Made by a program: the position numbers and the translations under genes
In this document: positions 8,138 to 17,480 of the stretch, in pieces
How positions within the stretch are numbered: the stretch's first letter is position 1
How the letters are laid out: every line of letters starts with the position of its first letter
Source of the DNA: Verrucomicrobiia bacterium
Lineage (GTDB): Bacteria > Verrucomicrobiota > Verrucomicrobiia > Limisphaerales > DASXHY01
Assembly (NCBI GenBank): GCA_035629175.1
Contig: DASPIL010000060.1
Coordinates: 1-64,000 of the forward strand
Length of the DNA: 64,000 nucleotides
Reading direction: 5' to 3'
The notes under the pieces: model-generated
What the model saw: only the letters and a program-made list of their open reading frames with translations
What the model was told of the DNA's origin: nothing
Databases searched by the model: none

Positions 8138-11100
8138 CTAACGCCGCAGCCGGAAGAACCGCATGTCGCCGGAAATCGCGACCGTCAGGCTGTAACCGTC
8201 GAGACCCAACGTCGGCGTTCCCAAAACGGTCTGCCAGTTCGGCGACGTCAGGCTGTCGGTCGCCTCCAGCACAAGGTTCGGATCTGCACCCCAGCTCAAC
8301 GTAACCATGCCGCCTGACACACTGACCCCAAGCGCAGCACCGCTCGAATAATCCAGCATAAAGCTGCCAAACTGAACCTGCCGTTGCACCCCACCAGTGC
8401 CTGTCCAAGGTCCGGCCATCACGCCGACCTGCATCGGCCGTCCGGCAAATTGCAGCAAGCTGTAGGCTGTGTTGTTTGGAACACGGCGCCAGGCATCCGT
8501 CTCGTTCAAGCGCTTGTAGAACGTGAAGTTAGTTCCCTGAGACCGGATAATCAGCATCCAGAAGTTGGTGTCGTTGGCGTCGGGCTGCGTGTTCTGGGAC
8601 ACTGCGTTGTCGATGTTTCGGCGGGCATAGGTGCCAATGCCAAACTCATCGAAACGCGTGAGCGATACCCAGTATTCTCCGGCAGTGTTCGTACCATCCG
8701 CGTTCGTCACTGCGTAACCCATCGGCAGTCCGAGGATTGAATTGCTGACAGCATATCCGCGGGCCAGCAAGCCTGGTTGATTGAAGGCAGTCGCGTCAAA
8801 GGTCTCGATCTTGACCGCCGCTTGGAAATCACCTGGCACGAACTTGTAGAGGAAGAATCCTCCGACATTTCCGTTTTCCCAGCCGTCGCCCGCCGAAGTA
8901 ATCGTTAAGGCGCCGTTGGTTGTAATATTTGCGTCGGCCACTGTGGTTCCGGATCCTGCAAGCGGTTCGTAGAGCGAGCCCGGAATTGGATTGTTGCCTT
9001 CGGCAGGACTATACAATCCATCCCACCCGGAGCCAGCCACGCCTGCCACAAGGTAATCCCTCGAGGTTTCGAAGCTGTCCACGAACGCCGGTGCGCGAAC
9101 CGTGATTTGCGTCACGTTGGTCATGCCGCTGAACACAGTTGTGATTGGCGCTGAGCCGAGAGCGACGCCTGTGAGAACTCCGTTGAGTACTTTGATGATG
9201 TTTGTGTCGCCAGAGCTGACTGCGGCAGTAGCACTGACATTGACAGGAACGCCGTTATAACTGGCAAGCACGCTCAACTGGCCGATGCCTCCCAGCGGAA
9301 TGCCGCCGGCGAGCGTCGCCTGGATTTGCTGCAGGAAGCCCGCTGGCAGGCTGCTGGAAATGCCCGGCCCATAGGTCGCCGTGCTTCCCGAACCGGCAAA
9401 TGTGTAAACTGCAGCGTAATAGGTCACGCCAGGCGTGAGCCCGGTGACGGTCACTGTATTGTTGGTCGACGCGGGCGAGCTAGAAGCAAACACCACGAAG
9501 TTGCCGCTGCCGAGGCCGGTCGCAGGAGTGCCGAATGAAGCGTTCGCTACGATCGGCTGCCCTAAGCTCGGCTGCACCGAGACCGGAGCGCTGGCGCGCA
9601 TCACCACGATGCTTGGAACAGGGTTGCCGCTGCCATCAGCCGCCACCCAATCCAAAGTCATCGAGAGATTCTGGTTCAGCGTAATCTCCAGGTCGCTAGC
9701 CGCAGCAGGGGAAGGCGACCCGCTGACAACGTCGGCTGCATCGAGGGTGAAGGAGCGGACTACCGCTGTGCCCGTCACGCCTGACTGTGTTTGCTGCGCG
9801 ATTCCAACCTGCATTGGAGCATCATTGGTCGCGGTGGCGAGGACGATGTTGGTCACATACGTCCATTGAGTCGCGGCCGCCGTCTTCTCGTAGAAATAGA
9901 AGTTTGTGGACTGGACGCGTTGAACAAGGAGCATCGTATTCGCCGCAGCAGGGCCGGCCGCCACGAAGGTCGTGTTGCCTCCGGTCTGCGTACGGCGGAC
10001 GGAAGTGGTTCCGTTCTGAATCTTCCAATAATTCACATGATTCTCGCTGGTGCCTGGCGCCGGGCCACCCGTGGTCGGATTGTAGAGGCGGGCCATGATG
10101 CCAACGGCGCTCGTTGCGAGCGTGTTCATCGTGTTGATTTCAACGATCGCCTGGAAATCTCCGGACAATCCGTTGCGGGTCCCCGGAACGATCTTGAACA
10201 GGAAGGGACCATCATTGGCTGTGCCCTGCCATGTGGATTGGGCGGATGAAACAAACAGTCCGTTTGTGCTGGTGATCTGCGAATCCATTTGCAGGCCTGT
10301 GCCCGGGCCATCGCCGCCCGGAACCGCTCCAGGCACATCGCCGAAACTTAAGTATTGGCCATCCCAGATTGTCCCGACGGCGCCATTCAACTTGAAGTCG
10401 TTGGTGGACGAGAAGTTCTCTGTCAGGACAGGAGCGTGCACAAGGATGTTGGTGCTAAGGACGAAACTTCCAAAGGTGCCAGTGATGTTGGCATTGCCAA
10501 CCGAAATGCCGCTAACGACCCCTCCAATGGCTTCAGCCACTGCCAAATCGTCGGATATCCAGGCGGTGTCGACAGTTTGATCACTGGTTTCTCCAGTGCT
10601 GAAGCTGGCGATCAAACGAACGGACGTTGCACCGCCGGCCGGGATATCGCGCTGCGCGACGCGGAGGGAAGCGCCTGTGATCACGCCGGGTCCGGCAAAC
10701 ACATTCGTTGCAGGACTGGTCGTGTTGTAAACCGTGGACGATCCCGTTCCGCTATACTCATATACAGCGACAGTGTAGTTGCGATTATTGGCGCCCAGGT
10801 TTGAAACCGTAACGCTCGATCCAGCGCCATTGTAAACTGCATAGGTTTGTGATCCGCCAACGAGGGTGCCCGCAGTGGCGAATGCTGAATTCGCCTCGTA
10901 GGTGCGGCCATTAATCGGATTGTGCTGTATCACGCCGCCCTGCCGAACCAGCACCAGGCTGTTGTTCGCCGGATTGCCCTTAGTCCATGAGAACGTGAGC
11001 GCTCCGTTCACGTTTGTTCCGGTCGTGGTGAGGTTTGAAGGCGCGGAAGGTTGTGTGGGAAAGCTGATGTTTGGACCGCTCAGTTCGAAGTTATCGAACA

Positions 11101-11890
11101 TGGCGTCGCGCGCTGCCGCGTTGAACGATGCCGAGGCAATGCCCACCTGAAGCGGAAGGCCATTCCAATCACTGCGCGTGAGCGTTCCACCAATCAACCC
11201 ATTCGTCACCTGACTCCACGCATCAACCGAGTTGGTCTTCACGTAGAAGGTAAATGTGTTTCCGACGCGGGTGATTCGGAAGAATCGGGAGCTTGTGATT
11301 TCGGTGTTGCTTCCTGGGACATTCAATTCCTGGTTTGCACCGTTTGTGGAGATGCGGATTTGGGAATCGATATTGAACTCGTTAAAGCGCCAGAGCCGCA
11401 CGGAGTTTTCCACGGCGTTAGTCGAAGTGGTGCTGAAGGGGGCGCCCGAGTTGTTTGTATGATAAGCGCGAACCATCAGTCCGGCGAAGTGAAACGCCTG
11501 GTTGTCGTAGCTCGTCCCGCCAGAAATCGTAAAGGGAACGTTTTCCACGGACATGTCAAAATCGCCATCAACCAGCTTGTAGGCGAAGAATCCGTCATTG
11601 TCGCCGCCGGACCATGAAGTACCTGACGAGCGAACGGAAAAGAAACCGCCGCCGAACTCAGTCGTGTTCGCGATCAGCGTGTTTCCAGACCCGTCGCCCG
11701 CCGCAACTGCTCCCGGAATGTCGCCGAGGCGCATATATAATCCATCCCAATTGGATTCGCCGATGATTCCGTTCCCAACATAATCGAACGGAACATCAAA
11801 AGTGTTGTTCAGCGTCGCCGCGTGAGCCGTAAGGCCTACAGCAGATGCAGCCAGCAATGACGCTGTGATTTTTCCAACGAGGTTTATCAT
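8138..11890 (-). CDS. Large secreted protein with three repeated beta-sandwich modules and FN3 domains
   Basis: A 1250-residue exported protein with signal peptide (1-24, TAHAA). Three homologous modules of about 230 residues lie at 30-270, 490-715 and 937-1180. Each opens with an (N/I/G)WDG-L/Q-Y...GDIPG-type segment and later has FF-K-V-GDF; they resemble concanavalin-like lectin/glucanase folds. Between them lie FN3-like domains (about 280-400 and 730-850) and BIG2-like segments (about 405-490 and 855-935). The C-terminal 50 residues follow the SL.SPNW..V...FFRLRR tail pattern seen in other secreted proteins here. It shares a transcript with the pseudopilin and is divergent from the GH127 gene, suggesting polysaccharide binding. 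No catalytic motif was found. The family is not one I can name. Confidence 0.75.
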   Translation of the reverse strand: MINLVGKITASLLAASAVGLTAHAATLNNTFDVPFDYVGNGIIGESNWDGLYMRLGDIPGAVAAGDGSGNTLIANTTEFGGGFFSVRSSGTSWSGGDNDGFFAYKLVDGDFDMSVENVPFTISGGTSYDNQAFHFAGLMVRAYHTNNSGAPFSTTSTNAVENSVRLWRFNEFNIDSQIRISTNGANQELNVPGSNTEITSSRFFRITRVGNTFTFYVKTNSVDAWSQVTNGLIGGTLTRSDWNGLPLQVGIASASFNAAARDAMFDNFELSGPNISFPTQPSAPSNLTTTGTNVNGALTFSWTKGNPANNSLVLVRQGGVIQHNPINGRTYEANSAFATAGTLVGGSQTYAVYNGAGSSVTVSNLGANNRNYTVAVYEYSGTGSSTVYNTTSPATNVFAGPGVITGASLRVAQRDIPAGGATSVRLIASFSTGETSDQTVDTAWISDDLAVAEAIGGVVSGISVGNANITGTFGSFVLSTNILVHAPVLTENFSSTNDFKLNGAVGTIWDGQYLSFGDVPGAVPGGDGPGTGLQMDSQITSTNGLFVSSAQSTWQGTANDGPFLFKIVPGTRNGLSGDFQAIVEINTMNTLATSAVGIMARLYNPTTGGPAPGTSENHVNYWKIQNGTTSVRRTQTGGNTTFVAAGPAAANTMLLVQRVQSTNFYFYEKTAAATQWTYVTNIVLATATNDAPMQVGIAQQTQSGVTGTAVVRSFTLDAADVVSGSPSPAAASDLEITLNQNLSMTLDWVAADGSGNPVPSIVVMRASAPVSVQPSLGQPIVANASFGTPATGLGSGNFVVFASSSPASTNNTVTVTGLTPGVTYYAAVYTFAGSGSTATYGPGISSSLPAGFLQQIQATLAGGIPLGGIGQLSVLASYNGVPVNVSATAAVSSGDTNIIKVLNGVLTGVALGSAPITTVFSGMTNVTQITVRAPAFVDSFETSRDYLVAGVAGSGWDGLYSPAEGNNPIPGSLYEPLAGSGTTVADANITTNGALTITSAGDGWENGNVGGFFLYKFVPGDFQAAVKIETFDATAFNQPGLLARGYAVSNSILGLPMGYAVTNADGTNTAGEYWVSLTRFDEFGIGTYARRNIDNAVSQNTQPDANDTNFWMLIIRSQGTNFTFYKRLNETDAWRRVPNNTAYSLLQFAGRPMQVGVMAGPWTGTGGVQRQVQFGSFMLDYSSGAALGVSVSGGMVTLSWGADPNLVLEATDSLTSPNWQTVLGTPTLGLDGYSLTVAISGDMRFFRLRR

Positions 11891-12488
11891 AGAACGGTTT
11901 GGGGTTTGGGGGTTTTCCGATCCGAACAGGAAATGAGCCGATGCGCAGGACGCAGACAGCCGTGCAAAGTCGAATTCCCTTCTTTCCCGTAAAGGGCAAC
12001 AGACGTCGTCAGTCTGCTTTTCGTTTTGGGCACGTTGTGACGCTAATCAAGAAGTTCAACAGAGCACATAACCCAAATCCACAGCCCCATATTGCAAATC
12101 CACGCTGGAAACTGATTCGTTGCATCCAGCGCCGTTCGAAACCCGCGCAACCAAACTGGCCGCATCACCCAACGCTGAACAAGCGATTCGAAGCGAGGGC
12201 GCTGCAGCTTCCGATACGCTTCAACTGGATCTCTGCAATCGACTGCGAACGATATCCAAGGCAGTCAGTGAGAAGCATCGGGCCTTTCTTTCAATCGCCG
12301 CGAAGCCAGCGCCATCGAGGCGGCATATCCCAAATGCACCGCCACCTATCGCAATTCATCCTGCGTACGGAAATGCATTGAATGCAGCCGCCTTCCCGGC
12401 TTATTAACGATCTGGATCCCTCGCCGGCACTTCAACGCTGCTGTGCAATCGATCCTCATTTCGCCAGCGCACAGCAACATCGCGACCC
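11891..12488. other. Divergent intergenic region between the large secreted protein and the GH127 gene
   Basis: No gene is supported in these 598 nt. A 160-codon plus-strand frame (11899-12381) starts with TTG and has no recognisable features. A small inverted repeat CAGAC-N7-GTCTG lies at 12000-12016, about 110 nt upstream of the minus-strand start, and might be an operator. A possible promoter for the plus-strand gene is listed separately at 12378-12407. Confidence 0.5.
12378..12407 (+). promoter_or_regulatory. Possible sigma-70 promoter for the GH127 gene
   Basis: TTGAAT (12378-12383) and TATTAA (12402-12407) are spaced by 18 nt on the plus strand, about 80 nt before the ATG at 12489. The match is fair and unsupported by anything else. 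Confidence 0.35.
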
Positions 12489-15400
12489 ATGAAAAAAATC
12501 CTCCTCGTCGTCAGTTCGCTCGTTCTCATCCACGCGCACCGCCCGCCCGCCCACGCACAGGGCGATGGTGATCAGTTCCTCGACGGAATTGGCGAAACTG
12601 CTCTCGTCGCACGCTATTTGTTCAACGGAAGCCCCCAGGACCTTTCCCGCAACAGCCACCATGCAACGCTGAATGGTGCAACGAACGCATTCACCGATGA
12701 TCCCCGGTTTGGCAGGGTCTTGTCACTAAATGGAACGAGCCATGTGAATTTGCCGGGCGATCTTCTTGATGATCACGAGAGCCTGAGCGTCACGGGCTGG
12801 CTGTTCTTGCGTTCTGCCGACCCGTGGCAACGCTTCTTCGATTTCGGACAGGACACCACACACTATTTCTTTTGCACGCCCGTTGGAGCCGGACCCGACG
12901 ACGGATTTCGAGCGCGCATTACCTCGGAAGGCTGGGAATCGGAACAAGGGCCGGCCGCACCGCGCCTTTCGACAAATCAATGGATTCACATCGCCGTAAC
13001 GCTCGATGCTGCACAGAAGAGGCTGAACACCTATGTCAATGGCAGGCGCGTTGCGCAATCGAGCAACGTCAATTTGAACATGGCGCAGGTGTTGAGCGAA
13101 ACAGGTTCGGAAAATCATTTGTATATTGGCAGGTCGCAGTTCGACAGCGATCCCCACCTCGATGCGCGTTTGCACGATGTGCGCATCTACAGCATCGCGC
13201 TCACTGATCAGCAGGTCGCCACGATCTATTCCAACAAACTGTCAGGAGCGAGCGGCAGCACGAGCGCGTCCATCTCAGGATCTTCAACGAGCGGAGCAAA
13301 AGCGTTCATGGCCGGCATCACGAGCGTGTCGGATGTGACTGCCGAAACGACTGTCGGGCACCTGCCAAAGCTTCCCTTCACTGTTCCAGCGGCTGATGCG
13401 AATCAAACAACAGGTCTCATGGTGCGCGTCATCTGGCCATCGCCCTCGAACAACGTGCAGGTGCTTCAGCCTGGCAGCTACTCCATCACTGGCATCGTGG
13501 CGGGCACCGCATTCAAGCCTGTGGCGAAAGTGACCGTCAAACGCGGGTCCGCCGCCCCGGCACCGGCGCGAGTGCTTGAGACGTTTCCGTTGAACCGCGT
13601 CACGCTTGAACGCGACGAGCAACAACGTGAAACGCAGTTCATGAAGAATCGGAACAAGTTCATGCAGGGCCTGGCGGAATCGAATCCCGACCGTTATCTC
13701 TACATGTTCCGCGACGCATTCGGCCAGCCGCAGCCGGACGGCGCACAGGCCTTGCGCGGGTGGGACAGCCAGACGACCCGTTTGCGCGGTCATGCCACGG
13801 GCCATTACCTGACCGCCATTGCGCAGGCCTGCGCGAGCTCAGGCTACGACCCCGCGCTGCAGTCGAACTTCGTTCGCAAGATGAATTACCTGATCGATAC
13901 CCTCCATGATCTTTCGAGCCGTTCCGGAATGCCGACAAACGCAGGTGCGGCTGCCGTCGCCGATCCCACGGCAGTTCCGTTCGGGCCCGGAAACACGAAT
14001 TACAATTCCGACCTGAGCACCAACGGCATTCGCACTGATTACTGGAATTGGGGCAAGGGGTTCATCAGCGCGTATCCGCCGGACCAATTCATCATGCTGG
14101 AACAAGGCGCAACCTACGGAACGCGCAACACGCAAATCTGGGCGCCCTATTACACACTGCATAAAATCCTGGCGGGGCTGCTCGACTGCTATGAAGTCGG
14201 CGGCAATGAGAAGGCATTGCAGATCGCAAGGAACATGGGGCTGTGGGTTCATGCGCGCCTGAGCCAGCTGCCGGCCGCGACACGGATCAGCATGTGGAAC
14301 CGCTACATCGCGGGTGAGTACGGCGGCATGAACGAAGTCATGGCGCGGCTGAATCGGCTCACGAACGATGCCCGATTCCTGGAAGGCGCGCGTCTGTTTG
14401 ATAACATCAATTTCTTCTTCGGAGATTCAAACTTCACCCACGGCCTCGCGTTCAATGTCGACACGATTCGCGGCAAGCACGCCAACCAGCACATTCCGCA
14501 GATCACCGGCGCGCTTGAGACGTATCGCGGCTCAAATGATCCAAAGTATTATCGAGTTGCAGAGAACTTCTGGGACATCACGCGGCACAGTTATATGTAC
14601 AGCATCGGCGGAGTCGCTGGCGCAAAGAATCCGAACAACGCGGAATGCTTCACCGCCCATCCTGACACATTGTTCGCGAACGGGTTCGCAAACGGCGGGC
14701 AGAACGAGACCTGCGCAACGTACAACCTGCTGAAGCTGAGTCGCTACCTTTTCCAGTTCGATCCAGAGGCGCGGTACATGGATTATTACGAGCAGGCCCT
14801 CTACAACCATATTCTGGCATCCGTCGCCGAGAACAATTCCGGCAACACCTATCACGTGCCGTTGAACCCGGGCGCCCGCAAACAATTCGGGAATGGAAAC
14901 ATGAGCGGCTACACGTGCTGCAACGGCACGGCGATCGAAAGCAGCACGAAGCTGCAGGATTCCATCTACTTCCGCAGCGCGAACAATGACGCCCTCTATG
15001 TGAACCTCTACGTGCCTTCGACACTCACGTGGTCCGAGCGCAGCGTCACGGTTCGGCAACGGACGGATTTTCCTTACGAAGATTCGGTTCGGATCGTGGT
15101 GAATGGGGAAGGCGCTTTTGACCTGCGCCTGCGAGTTCCGATGTGGGCGGCAAAAGGTTTCCACGTGAAAATCAATGGTGAGCAGCAATCCATTTCCGGG
15201 ACACCCGGCACCTATCTTTCGCTGCAACGCACCTGGAAGAGCAACGACACTGTGGAAATCAGGATGCCGTTTGGGTTCCGGCTTGAGCGGCTCATGGATC
15301 AGCCAAACATCGCGAGCGTCTTTTTCGGCCCTGTTCTGCTGGCGGCTGAGGAGCCGGACGCGCGCACAACGTGGCAGCCTGTGACATTGAACGGCAGTGA

Positions 15401-15524
15401 TCTTTCTGAATCGATCAAGGGTGATCCCGCCTCACTTCGTTTTACGATCGGTGATGCGAAGTTGAAACCGTTCTTTGAAACCTACGATCGGCATTCCGTT
15501 TACTTCGACGTGACGCTCCAGTAG
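12489..15524 (+). CDS. Secreted LamG plus GH127-like beta-L-arabinofuranosidase
   Basis: A 1011-residue exported glycosidase. The signal peptide ends near PAHAQ (24). A LamG/concanavalin-like lectin domain spans about 35-245 (ARYLFNGS...VRIYSIAL..QQ). A linker and a beta domain ending at about 352 precede the DUF1680/GH127 alpha/alpha-barrel (about 365-1000). GH127 enzymes cleave terminal beta-L-arabinofuranose using a zinc-bound cysteine nucleophile. Here Glu740 and Cys742 (QNETCATYN) plus Cys810-Cys811 (GYTCCNGTAIES) match the Glu338/Cys340/Cys417/Cys418 set of Bifidobacterium HypBA1, which makes Cys810 the likely nucleophile. The ATG at 12489 begins the signal peptide. Substrate is probably arabinan, arabinogalactan or hydroxyproline-linked arabinose; related specificities within DUF1680 cannot be excluded. 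Confidence 0.87.
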   Translation: MKKILLVVSSLVLIHAHRPPAHAQGDGDQFLDGIGETALVARYLFNGSPQDLSRNSHHATLNGATNAFTDDPRFGRVLSLNGTSHVNLPGDLLDDHESLSVTGWLFLRSADPWQRFFDFGQDTTHYFFCTPVGAGPDDGFRARITSEGWESEQGPAAPRLSTNQWIHIAVTLDAAQKRLNTYVNGRRVAQSSNVNLNMAQVLSETGSENHLYIGRSQFDSDPHLDARLHDVRIYSIALTDQQVATIYSNKLSGASGSTSASISGSSTSGAKAFMAGITSVSDVTAETTVGHLPKLPFTVPAADANQTTGLMVRVIWPSPSNNVQVLQPGSYSITGIVAGTAFKPVAKVTVKRGSAAPAPARVLETFPLNRVTLERDEQQRETQFMKNRNKFMQGLAESNPDRYLYMFRDAFGQPQPDGAQALRGWDSQTTRLRGHATGHYLTAIAQACASSGYDPALQSNFVRKMNYLIDTLHDLSSRSGMPTNAGAAAVADPTAVPFGPGNTNYNSDLSTNGIRTDYWNWGKGFISAYPPDQFIMLEQGATYGTRNTQIWAPYYTLHKILAGLLDCYEVGGNEKALQIARNMGLWVHARLSQLPAATRISMWNRYIAGEYGGMNEVMARLNRLTNDARFLEGARLFDNINFFFGDSNFTHGLAFNVDTIRGKHANQHIPQITGALETYRGSNDPKYYRVAENFWDITRHSYMYSIGGVAGAKNPNNAECFTAHPDTLFANGFANGGQNETCATYNLLKLSRYLFQFDPEARYMDYYEQALYNHILASVAENNSGNTYHVPLNPGARKQFGNGNMSGYTCCNGTAIESSTKLQDSIYFRSANNDALYVNLYVPSTLTWSERSVTVRQRTDFPYEDSVRIVVNGEGAFDLRLRVPMWAAKGFHVKINGEQQSISGTPGTYLSLQRTWKSNDTVEIRMPFGFRLERLMDQPNIASVFFGPVLLAAEEPDARTTWQPVTLNGSDLSESIKGDPASLRFTIGDAKLKPFFETYDRHSVYFDVTLQ

Positions 15525-15538
15525 GCAGCCGGCAAACC

Positions 15539-15554
15539 GCAGGCTTCAGCCTGC
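15539..15554. repeat. GCAGGC-TTCA-GCCTGC hairpin
   Basis: Perfect 6-bp arms enclose a TTCA loop, 14 nt past the GH127 stop. No U-tract follows on the plus strand. It resembles short dispersed palindromes frequent between genes in this group. Confidence 0.4.
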
Positions 15555-15616
15555 TTCACCATTAAATCGGCGCGGCGTGTGGAACTTGCACCCGCGTCCT
15601 GATGCAGCAACACCGT

Positions 15617-15640
15617 AAGCCGCGTGCAACGCGGCGCTCC
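15617..15640 (-). repeat. GGAGCG-stem-CTT dispersed element, copy 1
   Basis: On the minus strand the order is GGAGCG, CCGCG, a TTGCA loop, CGCGG, CTT. The copy at 57730-57752 has the same GGAGCG and CTT flanks but a different, self-complementary stem (CGGCG/CGCCG). Compensatory stem change with conserved flanks suggests a structured element. Confidence 0.45.
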
Positions 15641-15651
15641 AGGCGCGCAGA

Positions 15652-15683
15652 CAAAAAAAGGCCGCTGTCGTCAAACAGCGGCC
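15652..15683 (-). terminator. Rho-independent terminator of the pirin-YceI operon
   Basis: Arms 15660-15668 and 15675-15683 make a perfect 9-bp stem with a 6-nt loop. On the minus strand it is followed by seven T residues. It lies 18 nt past the YceI stop codon. Confidence 0.8.
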
Positions 15684-15701
15684 ATCGTTTAAAAAGCAGC
15701 A

Positions 15702-16310
15702 TCAGCGAGTCGCGTAACCGGCGATGCTCAGCGTGAGTTCGATTTCGTCCGAGACCTTGTCTTCGTTCTTTCCAGGCTGGATGTTAAAATCACTCCGCTT
15801 GATGCTGAAGCTCGATCGGATGACAAGCAGGTCGCCTTTCATGTTTGGCATGCGCGCGGCGAGTTTGTCCTTCAGGTAAGTGAGCTTTACGGGGACCGTG
15901 ATTTCCTTGGTAATTCCCTTCAGCGTAAAGGTTCCCACGGCATCAGCAGTCGTGCTATCACCCTCGGTTTTCACGTTCTTCAGCGACTTGGCTTCGAACG
16001 TGATCTCCGGGTGTTTCTTCGCATCCATCCAGCCTTCACTCAGCATGTGATCACGCATCATGGCGTTTCCGACGGTCAGCGTTTCCGTCGCAACCACGAT
16101 CTTCCCGGTCGTGGCAGATGGCTTGGCGGGGTCAAACGTCACTTTGCCGGAGATTCCACTGGCGCTGCCGCTGATGGTTTCCAGTGGAGCGTCCATTTTG
16201 AACGCGGCGTGATTTACGCCCTTGGGATCCTTGAAGTCGAAGGTGAGCGGCTCGGCCGACGCGGATGCGGCGGCGAGAACAAGTGAGAGAATGGTCAGGG
16301 ATGTTTTCAT
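15702..16310 (-). CDS. YceI family periplasmic lipid-binding protein
   Basis: A 202-residue protein with a clean signal peptide (1-19, ASASAEP) and a YceI-like beta-barrel domain (about 22-200). Family members are lipocalin-like and bind isoprenoid or fatty-acyl chains in the periplasm; physiological roles are mostly unknown. Typical family segments are GKIVVATETLTVGNAMMRDHM, HPEITFEAKSL, GTFTLKGITKEITVPVKLTY and SSFSIKRSDFNI. It is the last gene of a three-gene unit with a pirin and a small membrane protein, starting 15 nt after the latter, and is followed by a strong terminator. Length is normal. Confidence 0.9.
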   Translation of the reverse strand: MKTSLTILSLVLAAASASAEPLTFDFKDPKGVNHAAFKMDAPLETISGSASGISGKVTFDPAKPSATTGKIVVATETLTVGNAMMRDHMLSEGWMDAKKHPEITFEAKSLKNVKTEGDSTTADAVGTFTLKGITKEITVPVKLTYLKDKLAARMPNMKGDLLVIRSSFSIKRSDFNIQPGKNEDKVSDEIELTLSIAGYATR

Positions 16311-16325
16311 GGATTAATCGGATTG

Positions 16326-16583
16326 TTATTGTGCGTTGCGTTTTTTTCGAAACAGAAATGAGACGCCGCCCAGCAGCGCCGCCGACCCCAGTGTGATCGA
16401 TAGAAAATCAAGGCCGGGCACCCACTTTTTCTGCCATTGGATGTGATCGAGCCCGGTGACTTCATCAACTGTTCGGACCTGAACCTGGTTCTTGGTCCAG
16501 CCCGTGTTCGCGCCGGCAGCGGCCCACCAGGAGACCCCCGCCAGCGCGACGAGAACAGCAAGTATCCGCAAAGCGTTTTTCAT
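16326..16583 (-). CDS. Small membrane protein of unknown function
   Basis: An 85-residue protein read from the ATG at 16583. The frame also opens upstream at 16622, but that start would overlap the pirin gene and adds a non-hydrophobic leader. It has an N-terminal hydrophobic segment (about 4-24, a signal anchor) and a second near the C-terminus (about 60-76, LSITLGSAALLGGVSFLF) ending in a basic RKKRNAQ tail. The polar middle contains WTKNQVQVRTVDEVTGLDHIQW and should face the periplasm. Its position between the pirin and YceI genes with short gaps (19 and 15 nt) points to co-transcription. I do not recognise the family. Confidence 0.65.
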   Translation of the reverse strand: MKNALRILAVLVALAGVSWWAAAGANTGWTKNQVQVRTVDEVTGLDHIQWQKKWVPGLDFLSITLGSAALLGGVSFLFRKKRNAQ

Positions 16584-16602
16584 GGTTCGCGCGCAGGATA
16601 GC

Positions 16603-17298
16603 TCAGTTAAGGTCGAAGACAAGCGCCTGCGCCGTTTGCCCGGCTGCCAACTGCAACTCGGCTTCGTCGCTTACCGCAGCACCGTCGCCTGTAACGAGAC
16701 GCTTTCCGTTGAGCGCCAGTTCACCTTGTGCGACCTGCAGCCAGACATGACGCCCCGGCTTGATCAGATGTTTCACAGTATCACCCCCGCCGAGCTTGGC
16801 GACGTAGACATCGGCATCCTGATTGATCCGGATTGAACCCTCGCGTCCATCGCCTGAGGCAATCAGGTGCATGCGCCCGCTTCCGGCCGAAGCAAAGGAT
16901 TGCTCAGCGTAATCCGGCTTTGCGCCCTTGCGATCCGGCCGGATCCATATCTGCAGCAGGTGCACGGGCTCGATCGGTGAATAATTTGTCTCGCTGTGCA
17001 GAATCCCGGTCCCCGCGCTGATGCGCTGCACATCGCCGGACTTCATCACCGCAGTGTTGCCCATGCTGTCGCGATGCTGCAGTGCGCCGGACAGCACGTA
17101 TGTGATGATTTCCATGTCGCGATGCGGGTGCATGTCAAAGCCGCCGCCGCCAGCAACCACGTCGTCGTTGATGACTCGCAGGGTGCGAAATCCCATCCAC
17201 TTGGGGTCATGGTAATCGGCAAACGAAAACGAGTAGTGCGTGTTCAACCAGCCATGATCAGCATGGCCGCGTTCTTTGCTCTTCCGGATCGTCATCAT
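16603..17298 (-). CDS. Pirin family protein (bicupin, YhhW-like)
   Basis: A 231-residue bicupin. The N-terminal cupin carries the metal ligands His57, His59, His101 and Glu103 (MHPHRDMEI and GILHSETN), the same positions as in E. coli YhhW, a quercetin 2,3-dioxygenase in vitro. Pirins are otherwise poorly understood and are often linked to redox sensing. The C-terminal half is a metal-free cupin. It is the first gene of the pirin / small membrane protein / YceI unit and diverges from the sigma54 activator at 17474. The intergenic array of AACGC/GCGTT half sites at 17427-17480 could serve its promoter too. Confidence 0.9.
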   Translation of the reverse strand: MMTIRKSKERGHADHGWLNTHYSFSFADYHDPKWMGFRTLRVINDDVVAGGGGFDMHPHRDMEIITYVLSGALQHRDSMGNTAVMKSGDVQRISAGTGILHSETNYSPIEPVHLLQIWIRPDRKGAKPDYAEQSFASAGSGRMHLIASGDGREGSIRINQDADVYVAKLGGGDTVKHLIKPGRHVWLQVAQGELALNGKRLVTGDGAAVSDEAELQLAAGQTAQALVFDLN

Positions 17299-17426
17299 AG
17301 TATTTCCTTTTCAGTCTTCGAGTTATGTCCGTTCACAATCTGCAATGCGAGGATCGTGCCAACCTCCCATTCGAGCGTTATTCATTTGTTTCCGTCCATT
17401 TCGCGCTAAAAAGGGCGCCAGTCAGC

Positions 17427-17480
17427 AACGCGTTTGCGTTTTTCAACGCGCTCGCGTTGTTGTTAACGCACAAATGCGTT
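17427..17480. promoter_or_regulatory. Array of six alternating AACGC/GCGTT half sites
   Basis: Within 54 nt the half sites alternate in orientation: AACGC 17427, GCGTT 17436, AACGC 17445, GCGTT 17454, AACGC 17465, GCGTT 17476. Spacers are 4, 4, 4, 6 and 6 nt, giving overlapping dyads in both senses. This is the intergenic region between divergent pirin and sigma54-activator genes. It looks like a multi-site operator; it could also fold as a hairpin. The last site overlaps one candidate start codon (17474). Confidence 0.55.

Noticed and set aside
11899-12381. 160-codon frame in the divergent region
   Set aside because: TTG start, no ribosome site, no recognisable motif and composition unlike neighbouring genes; treated as non-coding.
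17427-17480. CRISPR-like or tandem repeat interpretation of the AACGC/GCGTT array
   Set aside because: The units are 5-bp inverted half sites with 4-6-nt spacers, not repeats with unique 30-nt spacers.
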